Source: Clostridia bacterium | GTDB taxonomy: Bacteria > Bacillota > Clostridia > Oscillospirales > Acutalibacteraceae | Direction of reading: 5' to 3' | DNA length: 16,215 nt | NCBI GenBank assembly: GCA_017442445.1 | Contig: JAFRZS010000121.1 | Coordinates: 1 to 16,215, forward strand | In this document: positions 1-7,231 of the stretch, one piece after another | Layout of the letters: each line of letters opens with the position of its first letter | Numbering within the stretch: position 1 is the first letter of the stretch | Made by a program: the position numbers and the translations under genes | The notes under the pieces: generated by a model | What the model was told of the DNA's origin: nothing | Database searches by the model: none | The model's input: only the letters and a program-made list of their open reading frames with translations

Positions 1-1
1 A

Positions 2-1189
2 ATACGTGACGATATTGTAAACATGGCTTATCTTGCGTGTTACTGCTCAAAGTATATAAACGGTGTTGCAAAAATTCACACAGAGATTATAAAAAAATCC
101 GTACTCAGAGAATGGTATGACTATGCACCGCAAAAATTCAAAAATGAAACAAACGGCATAACTCAGAGGAGATGGCTGATGCTTTGTAACAGAGAGTTAT
201 CAGAGCTTATAACCGAGTTAATGGGCAGCAAGGCGTGGACAAAAAAGCTTTACAGATTAAGAGAGTTAGAACAGTTTTCAGATAATGATGAGGCACTTTA
301 TCGTTTCAGAGAAATCAAAAAAATAAAAAAACATCAGCTTAAAGAATATCTTGAAGCAAAGGATAATATCTTGATCAACCCCGACACAATAATTGATGTT
401 CAGATAAAAAGACTGCATGAATACAAAAGACAGCTTCTCAATATTCTGACAATATTGGAAATCTATTATGAAATCAAAGACGGTGAATTAAAAGATTTCA
501 AGCCGACAACATTTATTTTCGGTGCAAAAGCGGCATCGGGATATTTCAGAGCAAAGGCAATAATCAAGCTTATAAACGAAATTGCAAGAATGATTGACGA
601 GGACGATGATGTCAACAAAATCATAAAGGTTGTTTTTGTACCCAATTATAATGTAACGGCGGCGGAAAAAATTATTGCGGCGGCTGATGTTTCCGTTCAG
701 ATATCAACAGCAGGAACAGAGGCAAGCGGTACAGGAAATATGAAGCTTATGTTAAACGGTGCGGTCACATTGGGAACGTATGACGGTGCAAATATAGAAA
801 TTGTTGAAGAAGCGGGAGAAGAAAACAATTTTATCTTCGGCGCAAGAATTGAAGATCTTGACAATGTAAGACAGGTGTATAATCCGAGATACTTCTACGA
901 AAACAATCCGAAAATCAAAAGAGTTCTTGATACTCTTGTAAGCGGAAAGCTTGATGATAAAAATACAGGTATGTTTGAGGATTTATATAAGTCGCTTTTA
1001 GAAGAAGACAGATATTTTGTACTTCTTGATTTCGAGGATTTTCTCAACAAAAGAATTGAGCTCAATGAAAATCAGAAAAATGAATCAGACTTCACCAAAA
1101 AGTGTTGGCTTAATATGTGTGCGGCAGGAAAATTCTCCTCAGACAGAACAATATCTAATTATGCCAGAGATATTTGGAAAATAAGATAA
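2..1189 (+). CDS. glgP: Glycogen/alpha-glucan phosphorylase, C-terminal half (5' end outside window)
   Basis: This PLP-dependent enzyme removes terminal glucose from glycogen or maltodextrin with phosphate, giving glucose-1-phosphate in the cytosol. The reading frame is open from base 2, so the gene starts upstream of the window. About 395 residues are visible, roughly half of the usual 790-840. Seen directly: the NGVAKIH and TNGITQRRW blocks, the KRLHEYKRQLLN block, the GAKAASGYFRAK block, and the family signature EASGTGNMKLMLN. The lysine in that signature (codon 743-745) is the PLP-binding residue. The protein ends with the family-typical SDRTISNYARDIWKI. The frame is intact to TAA at 1187-1189. 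Substrate preference (glycogen or maltodextrin) cannot be decided from this half. No GC-rich terminator follows; the next gene, ilvE, has its own promoter. Confidence 0.95.
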   Translation: MRDDIVNMAYLACYCSKYINGVAKIHTEIIKKSVLREWYDYAPQKFKNETNGITQRRWLMLCNRELSELITELMGSKAWTKKLYRLRELEQFSDNDEALYRFREIKKIKKHQLKEYLEAKDNILINPDTIIDVQIKRLHEYKRQLLNILTILEIYYEIKDGELKDFKPTTFIFGAKAASGYFRAKAIIKLINEIARMIDEDDDVNKIIKVVFVPNYNVTAAEKIIAAADVSVQISTAGTEASGTGNMKLMLNGAVTLGTYDGANIEIVEEAGEENNFIFGARIEDLDNVRQVYNPRYFYENNPKIKRVLDTLVSGKLDDKNTGMFEDLYKSLLEEDRYFVLLDFEDFLNKRIELNENQKNESDFTKKCWLNMCAAGKFSSDRTISNYARDIWKIR

Positions 1190-1194
1190 AAATT

Positions 1195-1222
1195 TTAGAA
1201 AAATATTTGCACTTTTTTCTAA
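1195..1222. repeat. Perfect 9-bp inverted repeat framing the ilvE -35 box
   Basis: TTAGAAAAA at 1195-1203 is the exact reverse complement of TTTTTCTAA at 1214-1222. The 10-bp centre (1204-1213) contains the -35 hexamer TTGCAC (1207-1212). The position suits an operator for a dimeric repressor. A weak A/T-only transcript hairpin for glgP is the alternative, but no U-run follows it. The repeat is seen directly; the operator role is inference. Confidence 0.45.
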
Positions 1223-1235
1223 TGAGTGGTATAAT
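1207..1235 (+). promoter_or_regulatory. Sigma-A promoter of ilvE with extended -10
   Basis: The -35 is TTGCAC (1207-1212), the spacer is 17 bp, and the -10 is TATAAT (1230-1235), preceded by TG at 1227-1228 (extended -10). The expected transcript start is near 1242. That leaves only about 14 nt before the ATG, with the Shine-Dalgarno sequence almost at the 5' end. Confidence 0.85.
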
Positions 1236-1255
1236 ATCTAATCGAGGTGAAAATT

Positions 1256-2326
1256 ATGGAAAAGATTAGAATTGAACTTACCAAAGAAAAAAAGCAGAAA
1301 CCTGCCGATCAGAGCAAACTCGGCTTCGGTAATTATTACACAGACCATATGTTCATTATGAACTATGACGAAGGTCAGGGTTGGCATGATCCCAGAATAG
1401 TACCTTATCAGAATATTGCACTTGATCCTGCTGCTATGTGTCTTCACTACGGTCAGGAAGTTTTTGAAGGACTTAAAGCTTACCGTACAAAGAAGGGCGA
1501 AATTTTACTTTTCAGACCTGACAGAAACATGGCAAGAATGAACAAGTCAAACGAGCGTCTTTGCATTCCTGAATTTGATGAAGAATTTGCAGTAGAAGCT
1601 ATCAAAGAGCTTGTTAAGGTTGATGAGGACTGGATTCCCACAGCTGAAGGCACATCACTTTATATCAGACCCTTCATTTTCGCAGTTGATCCCCATGTTG
1701 GTGTTCATCCGGCACATCATCTTTTATTTGTAATCATTCTTTCTCCCGTTGGCGCTTACTATCCCGAGGGATTGAATCCTGTTAAAATCTATGTTGAAGA
1801 CAACTATGTCCGTGCAGTAAAGGGCGGTATCGGTTTTGCTAAGACAGGCGGTAACTATGCTGCATCCTTGAAGGCTCAGGACGAAGCAAGCAAGCAGGGC
1901 TACACACAGGTTCTCTGGCTTGACGGTGTTGAGAGAAAGTATATTGAAGAAGTAGGTACAATGAACGTATTCTTCGTAATTGATGACGAAGTTATCACAC
2001 CTGAGCTTCAGGGCAGTATCTTAAGCGGTGTTACAAGAATGTCATGTATTGATATTCTTCGTTCATGGGGACTTAAGGTTTCAGAACGCAGACTCTCAAT
2101 TGACGAAGTTGCACAGGCTGCAAAAGAAGGCAGACTCAAGGAAGCTTTCGGAAGCGGTACGGCAGCAGTTATTTCTCCCATCGGTGAACTCAAGTGGGGT
2201 GATGAAGTCATGAAGATCAATAACGGTGAAATCGGTGAAATTTCACAGAAGCTTTATGACAACCTTTCAGGTATCCAGTGGGGCGATATCGAAGATACAT
2301 TCGGTTGGACAGTAAAAGTAAAATAA
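1256..2326 (+). CDS. ilvE: Branched-chain-amino-acid aminotransferase
   Basis: This fold-type IV PLP enzyme interconverts leucine, isoleucine and valine with their 2-oxo acids, using 2-oxoglutarate/glutamate, in the cytosol. It belongs to the form resembling mitochondrial BCAT (ilvE type II). The Schiff-base lysine lies in FAKTGGNYAAS, at residue 196. It is followed by QVLWLDG and the class IV signature EEVGTMNVFF, then GVTR and the FGSGTAAV phosphate-binding region. The 356-residue length is normal. A frame-matched GTG lies at 1247, but it sits inside the Shine-Dalgarno sequence GAGGTGA (1244-1250). The ATG at 1256, 5 nt after it, is therefore the chosen start. The gene is flanked by its own promoter and a strong terminator, so it is probably mainly monocistronic. 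The inverted repeat around the -35 hints at repression. Confidence 0.95.
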   Translation: MEKIRIELTKEKKQKPADQSKLGFGNYYTDHMFIMNYDEGQGWHDPRIVPYQNIALDPAAMCLHYGQEVFEGLKAYRTKKGEILLFRPDRNMARMNKSNERLCIPEFDEEFAVEAIKELVKVDEDWIPTAEGTSLYIRPFIFAVDPHVGVHPAHHLLFVIILSPVGAYYPEGLNPVKIYVEDNYVRAVKGGIGFAKTGGNYAASLKAQDEASKQGYTQVLWLDGVERKYIEEVGTMNVFFVIDDEVITPELQGSILSGVTRMSCIDILRSWGLKVSERRLSIDEVAQAAKEGRLKEAFGSGTAAVISPIGELKWGDEVMKINNGEIGEISQKLYDNLSGIQWGDIEDTFGWTVKVK

Positions 2327-2338
2327 TTAAAAAGGTTT

Positions 2339-2366
2339 AAAGGGCGGAATTTAACCGCCCTTTTTT
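2339..2366 (+). terminator. Rho-independent terminator after ilvE
   Basis: AAAGGGCGG (2339-2347) pairs perfectly with CCGCCCTTT (2355-2363) around a 7-nt loop. The uninterrupted T-run is 2361-2366. It lies 12 nt after the ilvE stop codon and ends only 7 nt before the next start codon. Confidence 0.92.
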
Positions 2367-2373
2367 AGTAGCT

Positions 2374-3234
2374 ATGCCGAGAATTATTAAATATAAGATT
2401 GATGATGAATTTGACGGGAAAAAGGTTATACACTATTTAAGAGGCCGCGCAAAGCTGTCGGCAAGACTTGTTAACTCCTTGAAAAGAGTACCGATGGGTA
2501 TAACACTCAACGGTGAACATATCAGGACGATTGACAAATTAAAAAGCGGTGACGAATTAGTTGTATCAATTCCTGATGAAAAAACTGAACTGGAAAAAGT
2601 TAACGGTGAATTGCAGATACTTTATGAAGATGAGGATTTGCTTATCATAAACAAATCACCGTTTATGGCGATGCACCCTACACACAACCATCAGGGCGAT
2701 ACATTGGCAAACTTAGTGGCGGCATATCTTGACGGCACAGCGGTTTTCAGAGCAATAGGAAGACTCGATAAAGGTACGTCGGGTGCGGTAATCTGCGCAA
2801 AAAACAGCCACAGTGCCAATCTGCTCTCGGGAAATGTAAAAAAGGAATACATCGCACTTGTCAGCAAACCGATGGCACCGAGCGGTACAATAGATGCTCC
2901 TATATACAGACCTGACCCGATGAAAACTTTACGCGCGTGCGGTGAAAACGGCGACAAAGCTGTAACTCATTGGGAGTTAATTAAAAGTAACGGCGAAATT
3001 TCTTTAGTCAGACTGAAGCTTGAAACAGGAAGGACACACCAAATAAGGGTGCATTTTGCTCACATAGGTGCGCCGCTCTTAGGGGACACTATGTACGGAC
3101 ATGAATACAAGGGTATAAAACACCAATTGCTTCACTGTGAAAAGCTTGAATTTGACCACCCGATTACAAAGGAAAGAATTTATATAAAAGCACCTGTTTT
3201 TGAAGACATGCGGCAAATAATTGATGAATTATAA
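2374..3234 (+). CDS. RluA-family RNA pseudouridine synthase
   Basis: This enzyme isomerises specific uridines in rRNA (possibly tRNA) to pseudouridine. Residues about 1-70 resemble the S4-like RNA-binding region of the family. The catalytic core begins near residue 80. GRLDKGTSGAVICAK carries the catalytic aspartate (D132 in the RLD triplet), though the usual histidine before RLD is glycine here. ETGRTHQIRVHFAHIGAPLLGD is the family's C-terminal motif. The 286-residue length is normal, but RluA, RluC and RluD type cannot be told apart, so no symbol is given. No upstream in-frame start exists before a stop at 2338-2340. The ATG at 2374 has no recognisable Shine-Dalgarno sequence and lies directly behind the ilvE terminator. 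No promoter is visible, so expression may depend on terminator read-through. Confidence 0.9.
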   Translation: MPRIIKYKIDDEFDGKKVIHYLRGRAKLSARLVNSLKRVPMGITLNGEHIRTIDKLKSGDELVVSIPDEKTELEKVNGELQILYEDEDLLIINKSPFMAMHPTHNHQGDTLANLVAAYLDGTAVFRAIGRLDKGTSGAVICAKNSHSANLLSGNVKKEYIALVSKPMAPSGTIDAPIYRPDPMKTLRACGENGDKAVTHWELIKSNGEISLVRLKLETGRTHQIRVHFAHIGAPLLGDTMYGHEYKGIKHQLLHCEKLEFDHPITKERIYIKAPVFEDMRQIIDEL

Positions 3235-3244
3235 TAACTGTAAG

Positions 3245-3286
3245 TTGTGTTTTATATTCCAAAAAAACACAATCTGATGTATTTTT
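3245..3286 (+). terminator. Possible weak terminator after the pseudouridine synthase gene
   Basis: TTGTGTTTT (3245-3253) is complementary to AAAACACAA (3264-3272), a 9-bp stem with a 10-nt loop. Only three G-C pairs are present, and the T-rich stretch (3281-3286) starts several bases after the stem. It is a weak candidate at best. Confidence 0.3.
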
Positions 3287-3358
3287 GTGAAATATTACGA
3301 CAAAACAGGTAAAAAAATGTAAATAACGATAAATTGTTACGAATTTTTAAAAAAGGTC

Positions 3359-3387
3359 TTTTCTTTTTATGTAAAAAGTGGTATAAT
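3359..3387 (+). promoter_or_regulatory. Extended -10 promoter of murA
   Basis: TATAAT (3382-3387) is preceded by TG at 3379-3380. The best -35 at 17-bp spacing is the poor TTTTCT (3359-3364), so recognition would depend on the extended -10. The start would be near 3394, leaving a leader of about 56 nt. The stretch AGTGGTATAAT is identical to the one at the ilvE promoter. The rest of the 3235-3449 gap is AT-rich with no other clear element. Confidence 0.6.
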
Positions 3388-3449
3388 TCTAAAGGTTATT
3401 TTACATTCGTGTTTTATATAATTTATGATTCAGAATCGGAGATGCGAAA

Positions 3450-4736
3450 ATGGAGAAATTTGTTATCAACGGCGGCAAAAAGCTCTATGGTAATGTTACC
3501 ATAAGCGGTGCAAAAAATGCCGTAGTTGCTATCATACCAGCAGCGATTCTCGCCGAGGGCGTTTGTATAATTGAGAATATTCCTAATATAAATGATGTTA
3601 CAATGATGCTTCGCATACTTAAAGGTATCGGAGCAGAGGTAACGATGATCAATAAAGATACTGTCAGAATTGACAGCTCGAACATATCCACACATGTTGT
3701 ACCCTACGAACTGACAAAGCATATGAGAGCATCATATTATCTTATCGGTGCACTTTTAGGCAGATTCAGCAAAGCAAAGGTAGCAATGCCCGGCGGATGT
3801 GATTTCGGAGTAAGACCGATTGATCTTCATTTAAAGGGATTTGAAAAATTAGGCGCAAAGGTATCTGTCGGCGAATCTGCTATGGTTGAAGCAGATGCAG
3901 AACAGCTTGAAGGAAACTTCATATATTTTGATACGGTTTCTGTCGGTGCGACAATCAATGTTATGTTGGCTGCTGTAAAAGCAAGTGGACTTACCGTGAT
4001 TGAAAATGCCGCAAAAGAGCCGCATATTGTTGACCTTGCAAACTTTTTGAATTCAATGGGCGCTGATGTAAGAGGCGCAGGAACAGATGTAATTAAAATC
4101 CGCGGAGTAGATATGCTTCACGGTTGTAACTACAGCATAATACCTGATCAGATTGAAGCAGGAACATACATGGTAGCTGCCGCTGCCGCAGGCGGAGATG
4201 TAACTGTCTGTAATGTAATACCTAAGCATCTGGAATCAATAATGGCAAAGCTTATTGAATGCGGTGTTCAGGTTATTGAAGGGGATGACAGTGTCAGAAT
4301 AATAAGCACTGAACGCCCTAAAAAATGTAATGTAAAAACTTTACCGCACCCCGGTTTTCCGACGGATATGCAACCGCAGATTACAACACTTCTGGCTATT
4401 GCCGAAGGTACAAGTATTGTATCTGAGAGTGTATGGGACAACCGTTTTAAGTATGTTGAACAACTCACGAGAATGGGTGCCAATATTCGTGTTGACGGAA
4501 AAATCGCGATTGTTGAGGGCGTCGAGAAATTAAACGCAGCCCCCGTAAAAGCGAATGACCTCAGAGCAGGTGCGGCGATGATAATCGCAGGACTTGCGGC
4601 ACACGGAAGAACTGAAATTGAAAGCATTGTTTTCATTGACAGAGGTTATGAAAATGTTGTTGAAAAATTCCAGGGTCTCGGTGCAGATATAGAAAGAGTA
4701 ACAGTACCTGATAAAGAGGAAGAGCAGGCGGTTTGA
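3450..4736 (+). CDS. murA: UDP-N-acetylglucosamine 1-carboxyvinyltransferase
   Basis: MurA transfers enolpyruvate from PEP to UDP-GlcNAc, the first committed step of peptidoglycan precursor synthesis, in the cytosol. The 428-residue length is typical, with the two-lobed EPSP-synthase-like fold implied by similarity. Seen directly: K22-N23 in SGAKNA, the catalytic cysteine at residue 117 in PGGCDFGVRPIDLHLKG, aspartate 306 in FPTDMQPQ, and DLRAGAAMIIAGL near the C-terminus. The cysteine means the usual fosfomycin target residue is present. Many Firmicutes carry two MurA paralogues; which one this is cannot be judged here. The start is supported by GGAGA (3438-3442) 7 nt upstream. A terminator-like hairpin overlaps the stop codon, and the gene has its own upstream promoter. 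Confidence 0.96.
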   Translation: MEKFVINGGKKLYGNVTISGAKNAVVAIIPAAILAEGVCIIENIPNINDVTMMLRILKGIGAEVTMINKDTVRIDSSNISTHVVPYELTKHMRASYYLIGALLGRFSKAKVAMPGGCDFGVRPIDLHLKGFEKLGAKVSVGESAMVEADAEQLEGNFIYFDTVSVGATINVMLAAVKASGLTVIENAAKEPHIVDLANFLNSMGADVRGAGTDVIKIRGVDMLHGCNYSIIPDQIEAGTYMVAAAAAGGDVTVCNVIPKHLESIMAKLIECGVQVIEGDDSVRIISTERPKKCNVKTLPHPGFPTDMQPQITTLLAIAEGTSIVSESVWDNRFKYVEQLTRMGANIRVDGKIAIVEGVEKLNAAPVKANDLRAGAAMIIAGLAAHGRTEIESIVFIDRGYENVVEKFQGLGADIERVTVPDKEEEQAV

Positions 4737-4753
4737 TAACCGCTTGCTTCTTT
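4722..4753 (+). terminator. Terminator-like hairpin with the murA stop codon in its loop
   Basis: Bases 4722-4733 pair with 4738-4749, a 12-bp stem with two G-T wobbles. The 4-nt loop TGAT (4734-4737) includes the murA stop codon TGA (4734-4736). A T-rich tail follows (TTCTTT at 4748-4753, then more A/T). The structure fits an intrinsic terminator or attenuator. A ribosome terminating on murA would cover it. No clear promoter lies between it and walJ. Confidence 0.65.
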
Positions 4754-4783
4754 ATATTTATTCGGGAGACAGGATGGAATTGA

Positions 4784-5572
4784 ATGGCAAGATTTGCTTC
4801 ACTTTTTTCATCAAGTACAGGTAATTGTACATATATAGGTACACCGACACAAGCGATACTGGTAGATGTCGGGATGAGTACAAAACAAACTCTTTTACAA
4901 ATGGAAAACATGGGGATTGACCCTTCGGGAATCAAAGGCATATTTATCACCCATGAACATTCCGACCATGTAAAAGGGTTAAAAGTGTTTGCATCAAAAT
5001 TCAAAATTCCCGTATATATGACTGAGGGGACATTGACGGAGCTTGACAGAAACGGCATTCTCTCAGACAAATATGATGCGTTTGCGATACCTGATGAGGG
5101 CGTTGAAATCGGCTCTATACATGTAAAAGCATTCAGAACATCACATGACTCAGCAGAGTCATGCGGATACACGGCGCTTTTACCTGACGGCAGAAAAATA
5201 AGTGTCGCAACAGATATGGGTGAAATAACTCACGATGTCATGCAGTCAATCAAGGGCAGTGATTTGGTGCTTATTGAATCAAACCACGATATCGGAATGT
5301 TGAGAAACGGACCGTATCCCTATAATCTTAAAAGAAGAATACTCTCCTCAAAAGGTCATCTTTCTAATGAAGATTGTGCAGAAGCTTTGAAAACATTAGT
5401 GGATACAGGAACTACAAGATTTGTACTCGGACATTTAAGTAAAGAAAATAATTATCCGCCTTTAGCCTACGAAACCGCAAAGGCATCGCTTACAGAATTC
5501 GGCGCGGTTGAGGGTGTTGACTATATGCTTCAGGTGGCATCGCCGACAGGAAGGGGAATGTTGATATTATGA
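4784..5572 (+). CDS. walJ: MBL-fold metallohydrolase, WalJ/YycJ family
   Basis: This is a metallo-beta-lactamase-fold hydrolase, 262 residues. Family members in Firmicutes are linked to the WalRK cell-wall regulon and to coordination of DNA replication with division; the natural substrate is not settled. The metal-binding motif THEHSDH gives HEHSDH at residues 57-62. A further ligand aspartate, D144, is in ATDMGE, and later histidines are in FRTSHDSAES and LGHLSKENNYPP, all in family order. walRK themselves are not in the window, but the neighbour rlmH is the one commonly found near walJ in Firmicutes. The ATG is preceded by an imperfect AGGATGG (4771-4777). The better GGGAG (4764-4768) is 15 nt away. 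The 3' end overlaps rlmH by ATGA, indicating translational coupling. Confidence 0.9.
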   Translation: MARFASLFSSSTGNCTYIGTPTQAILVDVGMSTKQTLLQMENMGIDPSGIKGIFITHEHSDHVKGLKVFASKFKIPVYMTEGTLTELDRNGILSDKYDAFAIPDEGVEIGSIHVKAFRTSHDSAESCGYTALLPDGRKISVATDMGEITHDVMQSIKGSDLVLIESNHDIGMLRNGPYPYNLKRRILSSKGHLSNEDCAEALKTLVDTGTTRFVLGHLSKENNYPPLAYETAKASLTEFGAVEGVDYMLQVASPTGRGMLIL

Positions 5573-6051
5573 TAAATATTTCAATAATCGCCCTTGGAAA
5601 ACTCAAGGAAGCTTATCTCAGAGATGCTATGGCGGAATATTCAAAAAGATTGTCGGCAGACTGCAGATTTAATGTGATTGAATTAAATCCAAAGAAAATA
5701 TCGGACAATCCTTCTCAGACGGAAATTGAGTCAGCGCTCAGGGAAGAAGCAAAGCTTATAAAATCAAAAATTCCGTCAAATTCCGCTGTCTTTGCTATGT
5801 GCATTGAGGGTAAACAGCTGTCATCGGAGAAGCTCTGCGAGAAATTGCAGAAAACGGCTGTCAGCGGAAAAAATAATGCAGTGTTTATTATCGGCAGTTC
5901 ATACGGACTTGCTGATGAGATAAAAGCATTGGCAGATTTTAAACTGTCAATGTCGGAAATGACCTTTCCGCATCAACTTGCAAGAGTAATGCTTGCAGAA
6001 CAGATATACAGATGCGTACAAATTGAAAAAGGAACAAAATATCACAAATAA
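5569..6051 (+). CDS. rlmH: 23S rRNA (pseudouridine-1915-N3)-methyltransferase
   Basis: RlmH is a small SPOUT methyltransferase that methylates pseudouridine 1915 in helix 69 of 23S rRNA within assembled ribosomes, using SAM. The 160-residue length is family-typical. Seen directly: the N-terminal IIALGKLKEAYL, the SAM-binding trefoil-knot loop FIIGSSYGL, SEMTFPHQLARVMLAEQIYR, and the conserved YHK at the extreme C-terminus (here KYHK). Its start overlaps the walJ stop (ATGA), and the aldolase gene begins 14 nt after its stop, so the three genes are probably one operon. The pseudouridine at 1915 is made by an RluD-type enzyme. The RluA-family gene at 2374 might be that partner, but its specificity is unknown. 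Confidence 0.95.
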   Translation: MINISIIALGKLKEAYLRDAMAEYSKRLSADCRFNVIELNPKKISDNPSQTEIESALREEAKLIKSKIPSNSAVFAMCIEGKQLSSEKLCEKLQKTAVSGKNNAVFIIGSSYGLADEIKALADFKLSMSEMTFPHQLARVMLAEQIYRCVQIEKGTKYHK

Positions 6052-6065
6052 AGAGGTAGAAAAAT

Positions 6066-7160
6066 ATGATAAATCAACTTGTAGAAATGTCAAGAAAATA
6101 CGGAAGCAATCCTGAATATGTACTTGCAGGAGGAGGAAACACATCCTGCAAGGATGAAAATTATCTTTATGTCAAAGGCTCAGGTACATCTCTTGCTACA
6201 ATAGAGGCAGAGGGATTTGTTCAGCTTGACAGAAAAGCACTCGGAGATATGTGGAAAAAGACATATTCCGAAAACGAGGCAGAAAGAGAAGCGCAGGTGC
6301 TTGAAGATATGATGTCTGCAAGATGCCCGGGAAACGAACACAAAAGACCGAGCGTTGAAACACTTTTACATAATCTTTTTGATAAGAAATTTGTTCTCCA
6401 TGTTCACCCTGCAATCGTAAACGGTCTTACCTGTGCTAAAAACGGTGAAGCAGAAGCTAAAAGACTTTTCCCTGAAGCAGTATGGGTGCAGCCCACAAAA
6501 CCCGGCTATATTCTTTCAAACGAATGCAGAAAAGTTATTGAAGCTTACAAGGAAGTAAACGGCAAAGAACCTGAAATCATTTTCCTTCAGAATCACGGTA
6601 TTTTCTTTGCGGCTGACACTCTTGAAAGAATTGACGAACTGGCAGAAGGTGTAATGTCAACTCTCAACAACGAAGCAAAAAGATTCCCCGATTTTGAAAC
6701 AATTGAAACTAAAACACCTGAAGAAGTAAAAGCTGTACTTGAAGAGCTTTTCGGCGGAGTTGTAATTTTTGAAAACAACAATGAAATATCAAAATTCTCA
6801 AGCGACAAAGAAAATGCTTTACCGCTTCTCAACAGCTTTACACCTGACCATATTGTTTATTGCAAAGCATATCCGCTGTTTGTTGAAAATGCAGAGGATA
6901 TCAGAGCAGAATATGAAAACTATGAAAAGAAAAACGGTTTCAAAGCAAAGGTTGTTATTCTTAAAGGTACAGGTATGTTCTTTATCGGCGCAAACGAAAA
7001 GGATGCAAATACCTGCCGCGTAGTATTTACAGATGCTATGAAAATAGCTGTATATTCGGAGTCCTTCGGGGGATATGAACACATGACTCCTGACCTTATT
7101 GATTTTATCGTCAACTGGGAAGTTGAAGCATACAGATCAAAAGTAAATTCAGGAGAATAA
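6066..7160 (+). CDS. Class II aldolase/adducin-family protein, stand-alone (no dehydrogenase domain)
   Basis: This is a zinc-type class II aldolase fold, 364 residues. The order of motifs resembles the aldolase part of bifunctional rhamnulose-1-phosphate aldolase/dehydrogenase proteins (RhaD/YuxG type). GGGN at 22-25 with NTS is followed by VKGSGTSLATIE. A glutamate at 98 in PSVETLLHNLF could be the catalytic base. The probable metal ligands are H112 and H114 in HVHP and H177 in QNHG; this spacing matches FucA-type aldolases. The C-terminal third (KVVILKGTGMFFIGANEKDA, ending at VNWEVEAYRSK) matches the segment that precedes the short-chain dehydrogenase domain in the long proteins, and the protein stops there. 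The substrate is unknown; no sugar kinase, isomerase or transporter is nearby. A GAGGT Shine-Dalgarno sequence (6053-6057) supports the start. It probably shares a transcript with walJ-rlmH. Confidence 0.82.
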   Translation: MINQLVEMSRKYGSNPEYVLAGGGNTSCKDENYLYVKGSGTSLATIEAEGFVQLDRKALGDMWKKTYSENEAEREAQVLEDMMSARCPGNEHKRPSVETLLHNLFDKKFVLHVHPAIVNGLTCAKNGEAEAKRLFPEAVWVQPTKPGYILSNECRKVIEAYKEVNGKEPEIIFLQNHGIFFAADTLERIDELAEGVMSTLNNEAKRFPDFETIETKTPEEVKAVLEELFGGVVIFENNNEISKFSSDKENALPLLNSFTPDHIVYCKAYPLFVENAEDIRAEYENYEKKNGFKAKVVILKGTGMFFIGANEKDANTCRVVFTDAMKIAVYSESFGGYEHMTPDLIDFIVNWEVEAYRSKVNSGE

Positions 7161-7196
7161 GTTTGGATATTTTTAGCAAAACAACACAAAAACATC

Positions 7197-7225
7197 TTGA
7201 CATTTTTGTGCTTTTGCTTTAAAAT
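7197..7225 (+). promoter_or_regulatory. Near-consensus sigma-A promoter of rny
   Basis: The consensus -35 TTGACA (7197-7202), a 17-bp spacer and TAAAAT (7220-7225) are present. The start is expected near 7232, directly at the base of the first leader hairpin. It begins 36 nt after the aldolase stop codon. Confidence 0.85.
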
Positions 7226-7231
7226 ATTATA

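Noticed and set aside
1247..1255. GTG start at 1247 for ilvE
   Set aside because: The GTG is part of the GAGGTGA ribosome site itself. The ATG at 1256 is correctly spaced from it.
3400..3422. Second murA promoter: TTTACA (3400-3405) with TATAAT (3417-3422)
   Set aside because: The spacer is only 11 bp, too short for sigma-A. The extended -10 at 3382-3387 is the better candidate.
4633..5172. 179-codon open frame on the - strand across the murA end and the walJ start
   Set aside because: It lies antisense to two well-supported genes with clear motifs, has no recognisable domain and no ribosome site, and crosses an intergenic hairpin. It is a shadow frame.
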